Source of the DNA: Dyella sp. GSA-30
GTDB taxonomy: Bacteria > Pseudomonadota > Gammaproteobacteria > Xanthomonadales > Rhodanobacteraceae
Assembly (NCBI RefSeq): GCF_027924605.1
Contig: NZ_AP027042.1
Location: 1,837,524 to 1,901,523 of the forward strand
Reading direction: 5' to 3'
Length of the DNA stretch: 64,000 nt
Of the stretch, positions 9,749 through 19,372 are shown piece after piece (within the stretch, counting starts at the first letter, position 1; each line of letters begins with the position of its first letter). The position numbers and the translations under genes are program-made. The notes under the pieces are model-generated. The model was not told the origin of the DNA and did not search any database. It saw only the letters and a program-made list of their open reading frames with translations.

Positions 9749-10192
9749 ATGCACAAGAAAAACCGTCTGGCCGCTCGCGGCCTCCTGCTCGGCCTGGCCC
9801 TGGTCTGTGCTGCTCCGGTGATGGCTCAAGCCGAGCACAAGGTCGCGCCGGAGTCACTTAATAACTACTGGATCCTGCTCAATACCAAGGTCGATGCGGA
9901 CGTTCCCAACTCCGGCCGCAATCTGGACAAGCCGGTTTGCGCGGCGGTGACCTATAGCATCGGTTCGGATGGCGCCACGATGAACGTCCAGGTGGCCAAG
10001 GTCGTTCCCGATAGCGACCTGGGCGCCGTCGGCAAGAGCGTGGTGACCCGCTTCCACTATGGTCCGTCGCTGACCAACAAGGACAGCACCCCGGTCAGCA
10101 CCTACTACGTCGTCTCCTTCAACCTGCCGGCCGACCCGGCCCAGGCCAAGCGGATCACCGACGCCTGCAAGCTGCCGGGCTATTCCAGCTGA
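9749..10192 (+). CDS. Exported protein with TonB-C-terminal-like domain
   Basis: This small protein of 147 residues has a clear signal peptide (cut after VMAQA, about residue 28). From about residue 60 the pattern of alternating hydrophobics, YSIGSDGATMNVQVAKV, then a P-S-D turn and a RFHYGPS..N segment, resembles the fold of TonB C-terminal/energy-transducer-like domains (rigid G-D-G turn, then V-x-V strands, then W/HY-x-P). That resemblance is my inference; no TonB box or transmembrane anchor is present. It carries two cysteines (in KPVCAA and DACKLP) that could form a disulfide in the periplasm. It sits alone between pyk and fba. Confidence 0.6.
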   Translation: MHKKNRLAARGLLLGLALVCAAPVMAQAEHKVAPESLNNYWILLNTKVDADVPNSGRNLDKPVCAAVTYSIGSDGATMNVQVAKVVPDSDLGAVGKSVVTRFHYGPSLTNKDSTPVSTYYVVSFNLPADPAQAKRITDACKLPGYSS

Positions 10193-10340
10193 CCGGCTCT
10201 GAGCCCCTTGCTGCGCCCGGCCAAGACCGGCCGGGCCGATCGGGCTATAATCCAGCACTTTAAGCCTTGCCGGTCCTTTGAAGGCCGGCATCTCGTCATG
10301 TTGCGTGGCTACCGGGCCACGCTCGTTCTACGGAGTCGTC

Positions 10341-11345
10341 ATGAGCATCGAAGATCTCGAAAGCATTGCCTTGGCAATGGTCGCGCCTGGCAAGGGCATC
10401 ATCGCCATCGATGAATCGACCAACACCATCAAGAAGCGTTTCGAGGCCGTTGGCATCGACAACACCGAAGAAAACCGCCGCGCCTACCGCGAGCTCCTGC
10501 TGACCACGCCGGGTCTGGGCGAGCACATCTCCGGCGCCATCCTGTATGACGAAACCTTGCGCCAGTCGACCAAGGACGGCGTGCCGTTCACCCAGGTGAT
10601 GAAGAAGAACGGCATCATCCCGGGCATCAAGGTCGACAAGGGCCCGGTCGCGCTGGCCGGTTTCCCGGGCGACGTGGTCACCGAAGGCCTCGACGGCCTG
10701 CGCGAGCGCCTGCAGGAATACGCCAAGCTGGGTGCCCAGTTCGCCAAATGGCGCGCGGTCATCAATATCAGCGAAGACAACCCCAGCTCGACCGCGATCG
10801 AAGCCAATTGCCATGCGCTCGCCCGCTACGCCGCGCTGTGCCAGGAAGCCGGTCTGGTACCGATGGTCGAGCCCGAAGTGATCATGGACGGCGACCACAC
10901 CATCGAAGTCAGCTACGAAGTGCACGAAGCCGTGCTGCGCAGCCTGTTCAATGCCCTGTACGAGCAGAACGTGCTGCTGGAAGGCACCATCCTGAAGACC
11001 AGCATGGTCATCGCCGGCAAGGACTGCGATGAGCAGGCCGAAGTCGAAGAAGTCGCCGAGGCCACCGTTCGCGTGCTCAAGACCACCGTTCCGGCCACCT
11101 TGCCGGGCATCGTGTTCCTCTCCGGCGGCCAGACCGACGAACAGTCCACCGCCCACCTCAATGCGATGAACCGCATGGGCCCGCACCCCTGGCCGCTGTC
11201 GTTCTCCTACGGTCGCGCGATGCAGCAGGCCGCGTTGAAGGTGTGGTCGAAGGACATCAAGACGAACACCGCCGAAGCCCAGAAGATCGTCCACGCGCGC
11301 GCCAAGGAAAATGGCCTGGCGGCGCTGGGACAGTGGAACGGCTGA
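10341..11345 (+). CDS. fba: Class I fructose-bisphosphate aldolase
   Basis: The 334-residue enzyme is of the metal-independent Schiff-base class. The N-terminal AIDESTNTIKKRF and the catalytic-lysine segment LLEGTILKTSMV (animal-type aldolases have LLEGTLLKPNMV) identify it, and LSGGQTDEQSTAHLNAMN near 260 is another class I signature. ATG 10341 is preceded by GGAG; an in-frame TTG at 10278 would add 21 residues that do not look native. Class I aldolase in a Gammaproteobacterium is less common than class II but occurs in Xanthomonadales. It is followed by a strong terminator. Confidence 0.95.
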   Translation: MSIEDLESIALAMVAPGKGIIAIDESTNTIKKRFEAVGIDNTEENRRAYRELLLTTPGLGEHISGAILYDETLRQSTKDGVPFTQVMKKNGIIPGIKVDKGPVALAGFPGDVVTEGLDGLRERLQEYAKLGAQFAKWRAVINISEDNPSSTAIEANCHALARYAALCQEAGLVPMVEPEVIMDGDHTIEVSYEVHEAVLRSLFNALYEQNVLLEGTILKTSMVIAGKDCDEQAEVEEVAEATVRVLKTTVPATLPGIVFLSGGQTDEQSTAHLNAMNRMGPHPWPLSFSYGRAMQQAALKVWSKDIKTNTAEAQKIVHARAKENGLAALGQWNG

Positions 11346-11366
11346 AGTTGATCGCTGTTAGAGAAT

Positions 11367-11399
11367 AAAAAAGGGCGCCTCACGGCGCCCTTTCTTTTT
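11367..11399. terminator. Intrinsic terminator after fba
   Basis: The stem AAAGGGCGCC (11370-11379) pairs with GGCGCCCTTT (11384-11393) across a TCAC loop and is followed by CTTTTT. The A run on the left lets it also serve the convergent outer-membrane gene. Confidence 0.88.
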
Positions 11400-11416
11400 G
11401 CCTTTTCTTGCAACGC

Positions 11417-12007
11417 TTAGAAACGATACTCGGCGCTGATCGACACCATGTCGGTGCTCAGGTCCACGTTGTGCTTCTTCGCATCGTAGTAGTCGTAGTT
11501 CAGACCCACGCTCATGTGGCTGGTGAAGTCATAGCCCACGCCGGCACCGGCATACCAGCTGGTGTCGTTGAGGTTATGACGGGTCGGCAGGTCGTCGTTG
11601 GACAAGCCGTGACCCTTCCAGCCGTAAATGCCGCCACGTGCGCTCAGATACCAGTTCGGCGTCAGGTTGAAATGACCGTTCACACCGGCAGTCCAGCCGT
11701 GCAGCTGCGTTTTGGTCCCATCAATCACGGGACGGCTGTTGAAGATGTTCTTGGCGTGGATGTTGCCCAGGTCGTTGTAGCCGGCTTCAACGCCCAGCGC
11801 GAGCGACGGATTGACCGCCCAACGGTAGCCGCCATTGATGGCGTAACCGGTATCGCTGTCGTTATAGGGACCCTTGTCGATCGAGGTGCGACCGACATTG
11901 CCGTTGACGAACCAACCGCCATTGCCGGTACCGGCATCTTGGGCGAAGGCAGGAACGGTCAACAGACCGGCGGTAGCGAAAGCGAGGGCAAGCAGCGTCT
12001 TTTTCAT
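11417..12007 (-). CDS. Outer-membrane beta-barrel protein, OmpA-like fold, copy 1
   Basis: The 196-residue protein has a signal peptide (MKKTLLALAFATAG.., cut after AFA at about 23). The rest is alternating-polarity strands rich in G, N and Y, ending SAEYRF; a terminal phenylalanine is the usual BAM recognition signal. About eight strands fit the OmpA-type transmembrane domain. The start has an AGGAGA site. It is a paralogue of the next gene: both share a GVEAGY.DLGN segment and WYLSARGG. The role is unknown; a structural or permeability function is likely. Confidence 0.85.
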   Translation of the reverse strand: MKKTLLALAFATAGLLTVPAFAQDAGTGNGGWFVNGNVGRTSIDKGPYNDSDTGYAINGGYRWAVNPSLALGVEAGYNDLGNIHAKNIFNSRPVIDGTKTQLHGWTAGVNGHFNLTPNWYLSARGGIYGWKGHGLSNDDLPTRHNLNDTSWYAGAGVGYDFTSHMSVGLNYDYYDAKKHNVDLSTDMVSISAEYRF

Positions 12008-12098
12008 GGAGATTCTCCTGTTATACCAAGGCGGGGTTCCGGCACGAGAGGGGGAAGCCGGTTCCTCCGCGCACATGCAAATTGCGATGCGCTGACCC

Positions 12099-12127
12099 TT
12101 AGATGGTTCTGGCTTGCTTAAATTCAA
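12099..12127 (-). promoter_or_regulatory. Candidate sigma-70-type promoter of OMP copy 1
   Basis: On the minus strand TTGAAT (12127-12122) and ATCTAA (12104-12099) are separated by 17 bases, about 90 bases before the start. The -10 match is modest. The copy 2 gene has a similar TTGAA..ATCTAA arrangement. Confidence 0.3.
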
Positions 12128-12191
12128 CACTCGTCAGTGCAGTATTAAGAATCCATTAACTTTCATGAATGAGCCTGCTACAAGTCTTTGA

Positions 12192-12228
12192 AAAACAAAA
12201 GGACGGGCCGCGAACGGCCCGTCCTTGG
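12192..12228 (-). terminator. Intrinsic terminator after OMP copy 2
   Basis: A perfect 12-bp stem (AAGGACGGGCCG, 12199-12210, with CGGCCCGTCCTT, 12215-12226) has a four-base loop. On the minus strand it is followed by TTTTGTTTTTC. Confidence 0.9.
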
Positions 12229-12249
12229 GTTTCACTTGGAAACAAGCGC

Positions 12250-13002
12250 TTAGAAGCGGTACTCGCCCGACAGCGAAACGATGCCGGTCGAACGCTTCAG
12301 GTCCGAGGTGACTTCGCCGGTGGCGGTGTCGATCAGCTTGCCGGCGTTGGCATGGAAGTAGTCATAAGACACGCCCACACCCCAGTGTTGGTTGATATCC
12401 CAACCGGTGCCCAGGCCGGCGTACCAGCTGCCACGGCCGGCGCGACCGCCGGTGGTTTCGCCCAGCGCAGCCGATTCGTCGGCAGTGAACTGGTGATCGT
12501 AGTTGTTCGCATGGAAATAACCGCCACGGGCACTGAGGTACCAGCCCTGGATGAGGTTCATGCGGCCATTCACACCAACCAGCCATCCGCGCAGGGCGTT
12601 GGTGCTGCTCGACTGGTTGACCGGCTGCGAGTTGAAGACGTTCTTCACGCGGAAATTGCCGAGATCGACATAACCCGCTTCCACGCCCAGGCCGAAGTCC
12701 TGCGCCACCTTCCAGCGGTAGCCGCCCGTGAGGCCATAGCCCGTGCGACGGTCGCGCTCGCCCTTGGAGAAATTGAAGGTGTCGAGGTTCTTGCCGAAAC
12801 CGCCGTTACCGCCGCCGGTGCGGCCGGCATTGGCGTCAATGAACCAGTTGCCCGAACCGACCGCCTGGCCAGGCTGGAAGTTGTCCTGCTCGGGGCCAGT
12901 GTAGGTGGGGGTGTAGCCGGAGCTGGCTTGTTGTGCGAATGCCGCGGGGACGGCAACGAGACCAGCGGCCGCGATGGCCACAGCAAATAGTGTCTTATTC
13001 AT
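12250..13002 (-). CDS. Outer-membrane beta-barrel protein, OmpA-like fold, copy 2
   Basis: This 250-residue paralogue of the preceding barrel has a signal peptide (cut after AAFA at about 24), an inserted low-complexity segment (SSGYTPTYTGPEQ) after it, then strands ending LSGEYRF. Shared segments with copy 1 (GVEAGYVDLGN, WYLSARGG, GVNGRMNL) show a tandem duplication. A good AGGAG site precedes the ATG. The two genes are separated by a strong terminator, so they are expressed independently. Function is unknown. Confidence 0.85.
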   Translation of the reverse strand: MNKTLFAVAIAAAGLVAVPAAFAQQASSGYTPTYTGPEQDNFQPGQAVGSGNWFIDANAGRTGGGNGGFGKNLDTFNFSKGERDRRTGYGLTGGYRWKVAQDFGLGVEAGYVDLGNFRVKNVFNSQPVNQSSSTNALRGWLVGVNGRMNLIQGWYLSARGGYFHANNYDHQFTADESAALGETTGGRAGRGSWYAGLGTGWDINQHWGVGVSYDYFHANAGKLIDTATGEVTSDLKRSTGIVSLSGEYRF

Positions 13003-13106
13003 CGGGGTACTCCTAATTTTTTTATTTCTGAAAGCAATCGGGCGGCCGTGAACAGGGGAAGCCATCCGATGTGGTGCATGCAGGGGTTTGCAGCACCGTG
13101 AGCTAT

Positions 13107-13135
13107 TAGATAGGCCGATGCCTGAAGGGTTTCAA
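13107..13135 (-). promoter_or_regulatory. Candidate promoter of OMP copy 2
   Basis: On the minus strand TTGAAA (13135-13130) and TATCTA (13112-13107) have a 17-base spacer, about 105 bases before the start codon. The -35 match is good and the -10 match is moderate. Confidence 0.35.
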
Positions 13136-13268
13136 AGTCGGCATAAATATATTAAGGCCAAGTTAATTTCTTGCGCGCCGCAGCAACGCCGTCTTGACGA
13201 AATGGCGACAGTTTCACGTGGGATCGGCGACAATGCCGTTTTTCGCGTTGCCCCTTTGGAGAACATTG

Positions 13269-15278
13269 ATGCCCTCTCGTCGCGAACTTGCCAACGCCAT
13301 CCGCGCCCTTGCCATGGATGCCGTCGAGCAGGCCAATTCCGGCCACCCTGGCATGCCCATGGGCATGGCCGATATTGCCGAGGTCCTGTGGAAGGATTTC
13401 CTGCACTACAACCCGACCAACCCGAAATGGCCTAACCGCGATCGCTTCGTACTCTCCAATGGGCACGGTTCGATGCTGCAGTACGCGCTGCTGCACCTGA
13501 CCGGCTTCGACCTGCCGATCGAGCAGCTCAAGCAGTTCCGTCAGCTGCATTCGAAGACCGCCGGTCATCCGGAAGCCAGCGAAACGCCCGGCGTGGAAAC
13601 CACCACCGGTCCGCTGGGTCAGGGTTTTGCCAACGCCGTGGGTTTTGCGCTGGCCGAGAAGATTCTCGCCAATCACTTCAACAAGCCCGGCCACACTATC
13701 GTCGACCACCACACCTATGTGTTCATGGGCGACGGTTGCATGATGGAAGGCGTGTCGCACGAAGCCGCTTCGCTTGCCGGTACCTGGGAGCTGGGCAAGC
13801 TGGTCGCCATTTACGACGACAATGGCATCTCGATCGACGGGGAAGTGCCGGGCTGGTTTACCGACAATACGCCGGAGCGTTTCGAAGCCTACGGTTGGCA
13901 AGTGATTCGCAACGTCGACGGTCATGACGCCGATGCGGTCAAGCAGGCGATCGCCAAGGCGACCTCGCAGCACGCCAAGCCCACGCTGATCTGCTGCAAG
14001 ACCACCATCGGCTTCGGCGCGCCGCACAAGCAAGGCAAGGAAGAAAGCCACGGCGCGGCACTGGGCAAGGATGAGGTTGCGGCCGCACGCGAATACCTCG
14101 GCTGGAAATATCCGCCGTTCGAAATCCCCGCCGATATCTATGCCGCCTGGGATCACAAGAAAGAAGGTGCCGCTGCCGAGCAGGCCTGGAACGAGCTGTT
14201 CGACAAGTACGCTGCCGCGCATCCGCAGCTCGCTGCCGAATTCAAGCGCCGCACCGCTGGCGAACTGCCCAAGGACTGGGCCGAGAAGTCGCAGGCCTTC
14301 GTCGACAAGATGCAGGCTGAAGGTCCGGACGTGGCCTCGCGCAAGGCATCGCAGATGTCGCTCGATGCGTTCGGCCCGCTGTTGCCCGAACTCCTGGGCG
14401 GCTCGGCCGACCTGGCCAGCTCCAACCTCACCAAGTGGAAGGGCAGCCTTGAAGCGGCGGTCGGCAACTCCAGCGAAGGTAACGGCAACTACATCCATTA
14501 CGGCGTGCGCGAATTCGGCATGACCGCGATCGGCAATGGCCTGGCGCTGCACGGCGGTTTTATCCCGTACGACGCCACCTTCCTGGTGTTTTCCGACTAC
14601 GCCCGCAACGGCGTGCGCATGAGTGCACTGATTCCGGCGCACACCATCCACGTCTATACGCACGATTCGATCGGCCTGGGCGAAGATGGCCCGACGCATC
14701 AGCCGGTCGAGCATCTCGCGTCACTGCGCCTGATTCCGAACAATCAACTGTGGCGTCCTTGCGACGTGGTCGAATCGGCTGTGTCCTGGAAGGTGGCGAT
14801 CGAGCGCAAGGGCAACCCGGCTTGCCTGGTTTTCTCGCGCCAGACTCTGAAGCATCAGCAGCGCAGCGCACAGCAGGTGGCCGATATCTCTCGCGGCGGC
14901 TATGTACTGTCCGATCCGCAGGACACCAAGTTCAAGGCGATCCTCATCGCCACCGGCTCGGAAGTGGAACTGGCGATGGAAGCTTCGCGCACGCTGGCAC
15001 AGCAAGGTGTGCCGGTGCGTGTGGTGTCGATGCCCTGTACCGAAGTGTTCGACGCGCAGCCGACCGAATACCGCGAAAGCGTGCTGCCTGGCTGGTGCCG
15101 CGCGCGCGTGGCGGTGGAAGCGGCCAGTGCCGACTACTGGTACAAGTACGTCGGCCTCGACGGCGCTGTGGTTGGCATGACGACGTTCGGTGCCTCGGCG
15201 CCGGCAAACAAGCTGTTCGACTACTTCGGCTTTACGGTGCCGAATGTGGTCGATACGGTGAAGCGCGTTATCGGTTGA
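13269..15278 (+). CDS. tkt: Transketolase
   Basis: The 669-residue enzyme of the pentose phosphate pathway is full length for the family. The thiamine diphosphate site GDGCMMEG starts near residue 154, [12 protein letters not shown] lies near the N-terminus, and the catalytic glutamate is near E415 in [26 protein letters not shown] is the central-domain signature. ATG 13269 is preceded by GGAG at a 7-base distance; the frame is open 75 bases further but that region lacks family residues. Its neighbours gap, pgk, fba and pyk make this a central-carbon region. It is distinct from the two-subunit transketolase-like genes at 53.6-55.4 kb. Confidence 0.97.
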   Translation: MPSRRELANAIRALAMDAVEQANSGHPGMPMGMADIAEVLWKDFLHYNPTNPKWPNRDRFVLSNGHGSMLQYALLHLTGFDLPIEQLKQFRQLHSKTAGHPEASETPGVETTTGPLGQGFANAVGFALAEKILANHFNKPGHTIVDHHTYVFMGDGCMMEGVSHEAASLAGTWELGKLVAIYDDNGISIDGEVPGWFTDNTPERFEAYGWQVIRNVDGHDADAVKQAIAKATSQHAKPTLICCKTTIGFGAPHKQGKEESHGAALGKDEVAAAREYLGWKYPPFEIPADIYAAWDHKKEGAAAEQAWNELFDKYAAAHPQLAAEFKRRTAGELPKDWAEKSQAFVDKMQAEGPDVASRKASQMSLDAFGPLLPELLGGSADLASSNLTKWKGSLEAAVGNSSEGNGNYIHYGVREFGMTAIGNGLALHGGFIPYDATFLVFSDYARNGVRMSALIPAHTIHVYTHDSIGLGEDGPTHQPVEHLASLRLIPNNQLWRPCDVVESAVSWKVAIERKGNPACLVFSRQTLKHQQRSAQQVADISRGGYVLSDPQDTKFKAILIATGSEVELAMEASRTLAQQGVPVRVVSMPCTEVFDAQPTEYRESVLPGWCRARVAVEAASADYWYKYVGLDGAVVGMTTFGASAPANKLFDYFGFTVPNVVDTVKRVIG

Positions 15279-15293
15279 TGATGTTGCAGTGAT

Positions 15294-15328
15294 GCAAAAA
15301 AAGCCGCGGCATGTCCGCGGCTTTTTTG
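15294..15328 (+). terminator. Intrinsic terminator after tkt
   Basis: GCCGCGG (15303-15309) pairs with CCGCGGC (15315-15321) across a CATGT loop, with an A run before and six T after. Confidence 0.9.
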
Positions 15329-15350
15329 CTTCGAACCTCAGTTTTTACCA

Positions 15351-15380
15351 TCGTCATCCCGGCCTACGCCGGGATGACGA
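15351..15380. repeat. Short inverted repeat of the TCATCCCGGC family
   Basis: Perfect 13-bp arms, TCGTCATCCCGGC (15351-15363) and GCCGGGATGACGA (15368-15380), have a 4-base loop. This matches a dispersed palindromic repeat widespread in proteobacterial chromosomes. There is no T run, so it is probably not a terminator. Confidence 0.75.
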
Positions 15381-15411
15381 GTAGGAGGTTATTCGAGGTT
15401 CTCCAAGGTTG

Positions 15412-16062
15412 CTAGGCGAGCAATTCAGCCAGCGCCTCGGGCGTCGCGGCAATCGCATCGGCACCGGCTTCTTCCAGCTCGTTGCGATCGCCAAAGCCCC
15501 AAAGCACGCCAATCCCACGCACCTTGTTCGCCACCGCGCCTTCGATATCGAACTTGCGATCGCCGATCATCACGGTCTGCGCTGCGGGTATGGCGAAATC
15601 GCTCAGCGCGGCGGCAATCATCGACGCCTTCTCGCTCACCGCACTACGCGCGTCCGGGTTGTACATGCGCGCGAACAAATGGCCAAAGGGCAGGGCGGCG
15701 ATGATCGGCTCGGCGTTGCGGGCGATCTTGCTGGTCACGATGACCAGCGTGTGCCCAGCAGCGTGCAGCTTGCGCACCAGCGCGTCGATACCCGGATACA
15801 CCGCATACTCGCGGTGCCCATGGGTCTGAAAGCGATCCTGGTAGTGCTCGACGGCTGCCTCGATGCGCTCGGCATCGTGGTCGAGCAGCGGCGCGAAGTT
15901 ATGGCGCAGCGGCGGGCCGATCCAGTGGCGCAGGTCCGCGTCACTGGGCACCGACACATGCATCTGGATCAAGGCATGTCGCACGCAGGCGACGATGCCT
16001 TCTTCCGAATCGATCAGCGTACCGTCAAGATCGAACAGGCAAAGCATCCTGCCTGCGCTCAC
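15412..16062 (-). CDS. HAD-superfamily phosphatase, phosphoglycolate-phosphatase-like
   Basis: This 216-residue HAD hydrolase has motif [10 protein letters not shown] (nucleophile D11, general acid D13), motif II VTSK, and motif [14 protein letters not shown]. The alpha-helical cap between motifs I and II places it with Gph/PGPase-type enzymes that remove phosphate from small metabolites. It starts with GTG and overlaps the pgk stop codon by 4 bases (GTGA), so the two are translationally coupled. An internal ATG at 16047 would remove only 5 residues. The substrate is not readable; repair of a pgk-related by-product is a guess from context. Confidence 0.85.
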   Translation of the reverse strand: MSAGRMLCLFDLDGTLIDSEEGIVACVRHALIQMHVSVPSDADLRHWIGPPLRHNFAPLLDHDAERIEAAVEHYQDRFQTHGHREYAVYPGIDALVRKLHAAGHTLVIVTSKIARNAEPIIAALPFGHLFARMYNPDARSAVSEKASMIAAALSDFAIPAAQTVMIGDRKFDIEGAVANKVRGIGVLWGFGDRNELEEAGADAIAATPEALAELLA

Positions 16063-17237
16063 TTTGCCGCACGAGCCTTGAGCGCGGCCACGGCCGGTAG
16101 CTCCTTACCTTCGAGGAATTCGAGGAAGGCGCCGCCGCCGGTGGAGATATACGACACGTCTTTTTCGATGCCGTACCTGTCCACTGCGGCGAGCGTATCG
16201 CCACCGCCGGCAATCGAGAATGCGTTGGACGCGGCAATCGCGCGCGCCAGCGTTTCGGTGCCGTGGCCGAAGGCGTCGAACTCGAACACGCCGACCGGGC
16301 CGTTCCACACCACCGTGCCCGCCTTGGCGATCAGTTCGGCGTAGCGCTTGGCCGTCTCCGGGCCGATATCCAGGATCATCTCGCCGTCCTTGACCTGATC
16401 GACCGGCTTGACTGTGGCTGGAGCATGCGCGGAAAACTCCGGTGCGACGATGACGTCGATCGGCAGCGGCACGTCCGCGTTGCGGCGCTTGGCGGCGTTG
16501 ATGACTTTCTTGGCCGCATCCAGCAGGTCCGGTTCGTACAGCGAATTGCCGACGCCGTAACCGCTGGCGGCAATAAACGTGTTGGCGATACCGCCACCCA
16601 CGATCAACTGGTCGACCTTGTCGATCAGGTTTTCCAGCAACTGCAGCTTGGTCGATACCTTCGAGCCGGCGACGATGGCAAGCAGCGGGCGTGCCGGCTG
16701 CTCCAGCGCCTTGCCTAGCGCATCGAGCTCGGCCGACAGCAGCGGACCGGCGGCGGCGATCGGAGCGAACTTGATCACGCCGTGCGTGGATGCCTGCGCG
16801 CGATGCGCGGTACCGAAGGCATCCATGACGAAGATGTCGCACAACGCGGCATATTTCTTCGAAAGGGCTTCGTCGTCCTTGCCCTCGCCGATATTCATGC
16901 GGCAATTCTCGAGCACTACCACTTCACCGTCGGCGACATCGACGCCGTCGAGATAGTCGCGCACCAGGCGAACGTCCTTGCCGAGTTTCTTGCCGAGCCA
17001 TTGGGCGACCGGCGCCAGCGACGACTCCTCGTCGAACTTGCCTTCCTTCGGGCGGCCCAGATGAGACAACACCATGACCTTGGCGCCGGCGTCGCGAGCG
17101 GCCTTGATCGTGGGTAGCGAGGCTTCCAGCCGCTGGGTGGACGTGATGCGGCCGTTCTCGATCGGCACGTTCAAATCTTCACGGATCAATACGCGCTTGC
17201 CGCGCAGATCCAGGTCGCTCATACGGGTGACGGACAC
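16059..17237 (-). CDS. pgk: Phosphoglycerate kinase
   Basis: The 392-residue glycolytic kinase converts 1,3-bisphosphoglycerate and ADP to 3-phosphoglycerate and [18 protein letters not shown] at the N-terminus is the substrate-binding signature, [10 protein letters not shown] follows, and the C-terminal nucleotide loop is [10 protein letters not shown] choose the GTG at 17237 because AAAGGGAAA lies upstream at proper spacing and the N-terminus [15 protein letters not shown] then parallels E. coli Pgk; the ATG at 17222 has no ribosome site. It is first in a two-gene unit with the HAD phosphatase. Confidence 0.95.
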   Translation of the reverse strand: MSVTRMSDLDLRGKRVLIREDLNVPIENGRITSTQRLEASLPTIKAARDAGAKVMVLSHLGRPKEGKFDEESSLAPVAQWLGKKLGKDVRLVRDYLDGVDVADGEVVVLENCRMNIGEGKDDEALSKKYAALCDIFVMDAFGTAHRAQASTHGVIKFAPIAAAGPLLSAELDALGKALEQPARPLLAIVAGSKVSTKLQLLENLIDKVDQLIVGGGIANTFIAASGYGVGNSLYEPDLLDAAKKVINAAKRRNADVPLPIDVIVAPEFSAHAPATVKPVDQVKDGEMILDIGPETAKRYAELIAKAGTVVWNGPVGVFEFDAFGHGTETLARAIAASNAFSIAGGGDTLAAVDRYGIEKDVSYISTGGGAFLEFLEGKELPAVAALKARAAK

Positions 17238-17375
17238 GATGGCTTTCCCTTTAAGGCTTCGAAGGACAGGCGGCACCGCTGGGCGGCGCGAACCGCCTAT
17301 TGTCCCGCCGCCCCGGGAACGATGCAAACCGTGGGCCGGGTTATCCTGTTCTTCTCATCCCAAGCCTTGGCCCTC

Positions 17376-18035
17376 ATGTCCGCACTCACGCTCTATGGTT
17401 ACTGGCGTTCCAGCGCTGCTTATCGCGTTCGTATCGCCTTGAATCTCAAAGGTCTTGAGTATGGGAACAGGCCGATACATCTGGTCAACGACGGGGGCGA
17501 GCAGCATCGGGCGGATTACCGTGTGCTCAATCCGCAGGAGCTGGTACCTACGCTGGTTGACGGCGATCACGTGCTGACGCAATCGCTGGCAATCGTCGAA
17601 TACATTGATGAAACCCACCCCGAGCCGCCACTCCTCCCGGCTGATCCGTTAGGTCGCGCCCGGGTGCGCGCATTGGCGCAGGTGATCGCTTCCGACGTGC
17701 ATCCGATCGGCAACCTGCGCGTTCTGCAGTACCTCGAGGGCCAGTACGGCGACCAGGCCCGCAAGGGCGAATGGTCGAAACATTGGATTGCCAAGGGGTT
17801 GGAGGCGTTCGAGGCGATGGTGGCGAACCATCCGGATACGGGCCGCTTTTGCCATGGCGACACGCCGGGACTGGCCGACCTGGCGCTGATTCCACAGCTG
17901 TACAACGCGGTGCGCTGGAATCTGCCGCTGGATGTCTATCCGACGTTGCAGCGCATTCAGGCTGCTTGTCAGGAGCTTGATGCGTTTCGGCTCGCGGAGC
18001 CTGAGGCGCAGGGGGATGCGCCTGTTGCGGGTTGA
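17376..18035 (+). CDS. maiA: Maleylacetoacetate isomerase (zeta-class GST)
   Basis: The 219-residue glutathione S-transferase-fold protein begins LTLYGYWRSSAAYRVRIALN, the bacterial MaiA form of the zeta-class active-site loop. QELVPTLVDGD and TQSLAIVEYI (the glutathione-gamma-glutamyl site) follow. The C-terminal helical domain contains DTPGLADLALIPQLYNA. In tyrosine degradation the enzyme isomerises 4-maleylacetoacetate; no other genes of that pathway are in this window, so a general GST role is possible. It is divergent from pgk. The ATG at 17376 begins the conserved domain; its ribosome site is weak. Confidence 0.85.
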   Translation: MSALTLYGYWRSSAAYRVRIALNLKGLEYGNRPIHLVNDGGEQHRADYRVLNPQELVPTLVDGDHVLTQSLAIVEYIDETHPEPPLLPADPLGRARVRALAQVIASDVHPIGNLRVLQYLEGQYGDQARKGEWSKHWIAKGLEAFEAMVANHPDTGRFCHGDTPGLADLALIPQLYNAVRWNLPLDVYPTLQRIQAACQELDAFRLAEPEAQGDAPVAG

Positions 18036-18041
18036 CCAGAG

Positions 18042-18103
18042 CGCCCCCTCACCCCAACCCTTTCCCCTGGCTTGCCGGGGGAGAGGGTTGGGGTGAGGGG
18101 GCC
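18042..18103. repeat. Long inverted repeat of the CCCTCACCCCAACCC family
   Basis: The left arm GCCCCCTCACCCCAACCC starts at 18043; the right arm GGGTTGGGGTGAGGGGGC ends at about 18101. The long near-perfect hairpin between convergent maiA and pilU is of a dispersed repeat type found in many Xanthomonadales genomes. It may also stop transcription, but it lacks a clear T run. Confidence 0.75.
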
Positions 18104-18111
18104 CTAAGCCA

Positions 18112-19227
18112 TCAGAACCCCAACCCATACGGATCATTGCCCACCAGCTCGGTGTTGTTCACACCGCCGCCTTCGGACAAACGCACCTTCAACGCCAGGC
18201 CGTCGCGCGAATCGGCCTTGTTGAGCGCCTCTTCCAGTTCGATGCGGCCTTCCTTGTAAAGGCGATACAGCGATTGATCGAAGGTCTGCATGCCTTCCTG
18301 CAGGCTGCGATCCATCGCTTCCTTGACTTCGTGAATCTGGCCGCGGCGGATCATGTCGCGGATCAGCGGCGTATTGAGCAGGACTTCGGTTGCCGGGATG
18401 CGGCGGCCGTCCTTGCCCAGCACCAGGCGTTGGCTGATCACCGCGCGCAGATTGAGCGCAAGGTTCATCAGCACGTTCTTGTGCGCCGATTCCGGGAAGA
18501 AATTGAGGATACGCTCCAGCGTCTGGTCTGCGTTGTTCGAATGCAGCGTCGCCAGGCAGAGATGGCCGGTTTCGGAGAACGCGATGGCCGCTTCCATGGT
18601 GTCGGTGTCGCGAATCTCGCCGATCATGATCACGTCCGGCGCCTCACGCATCGCGTTTTTCAGCGCCTCGTGATAGCTGTGCGTGTCCAGGCCGACTTCG
18701 CGCTGGTTGACGATCGAGCGCTTGTGGCGGTGCAGGTACTCGATCGGGTCTTCGATGGTCAGGATATGGCCCGACGAGTTCTGGTTGCGCTGATCGATCA
18801 TCGCCGCCAGGGTGGTCGACTTGCCCGAGCCGGTGGCGCCGACGACCAGGATCAGCCCGCGCGGTTCCATGATCAGGTCGCGGAAGATGCCGGGTAGCTG
18901 CAACTGGTCGATGCTGGGGATCTCGCTCTTGATGGCGCGGATCACCATGCCCACTTCGCCGCGCTGCTTGAACACGTTGATACGGAAGCGTCCCGCCTCC
19001 TTCACGGCCAGGGCCATATTCAGCTCGAGATCGCGCTCGAACTGCGGTACCTGACCTTCGTCCATCAGCGAATAGGCGATCTTCTTGACCATGCCGCTGG
19101 GTAGCCCGGTGTTGCCTAGCGGGTAGAGCTTGCCTTCGACCTTGATGTTCACCGGGGCGCCAGTCGTCAGGAACATGTCCGACGCGCCCTTGTCCACCAT
19201 CAGCTTCAGGAAATAACCGATATCCAC
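18112..19227 (-). CDS. pilU: Type IV pilus retraction ATPase PilU
   Basis: This 371-residue PilT/PilU-family ATPase has Walker A GATGSGKST at 130-138, an Asp-box ILTIEDPIEY, Walker B DVIMIGEIRD and a His-box segment TGHLCLATLHSNNA. The N-terminus DIGYFLKLMVDKGASDMFL and the EGMQTFDQSLYRLY segment favour PilU over PilT. It acts as an auxiliary retraction motor in the cytoplasm at the pilus base. The start is GTG, preceded by AGGGGAAG. pilT, normally adjacent, is not beside it; the next genes are DUF4398 proteins on the other strand. Confidence 0.92.
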   Translation of the reverse strand: MDIGYFLKLMVDKGASDMFLTTGAPVNIKVEGKLYPLGNTGLPSGMVKKIAYSLMDEGQVPQFERDLELNMALAVKEAGRFRINVFKQRGEVGMVIRAIKSEIPSIDQLQLPGIFRDLIMEPRGLILVVGATGSGKSTTLAAMIDQRNQNSSGHILTIEDPIEYLHRHKRSIVNQREVGLDTHSYHEALKNAMREAPDVIMIGEIRDTDTMEAAIAFSETGHLCLATLHSNNADQTLERILNFFPESAHKNVLMNLALNLRAVISQRLVLGKDGRRIPATEVLLNTPLIRDMIRRGQIHEVKEAMDRSLQEGMQTFDQSLYRLYKEGRIELEEALNKADSRDGLALKVRLSEGGGVNNTELVGNDPYGLGF

Positions 19228-19354
19228 ATTCTTCCCCTATAAGACCCGTTACATGGCTCCGGTCTATCCATCGGCCGGGCCGTGCGTTTTATTAAGGGTA
19301 GCCAACAAATCGACCGCGTGGCGCTTCGACGCATGGCCGATGCTCGGAATCGTG

Positions 19355-19372
19355 GTGTACGTACATGTACAC
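19355..19372. promoter_or_regulatory. 18-bp dyad GTGTAC-N6-GTACAC
   Basis: Perfect 6-bp arms GTGTAC and GTACAC flank GTACAT, between divergent pilU and the DUF4398 genes. The spacing and symmetry fit a dimeric regulator site, but the regulator is unknown. Confidence 0.35.

Noticed and set aside
13152-14714. 520-codon open frame on the minus strand
   Set aside because: It is a shadow of tkt caused by GC-rich codon usage; no domain or ribosome site.
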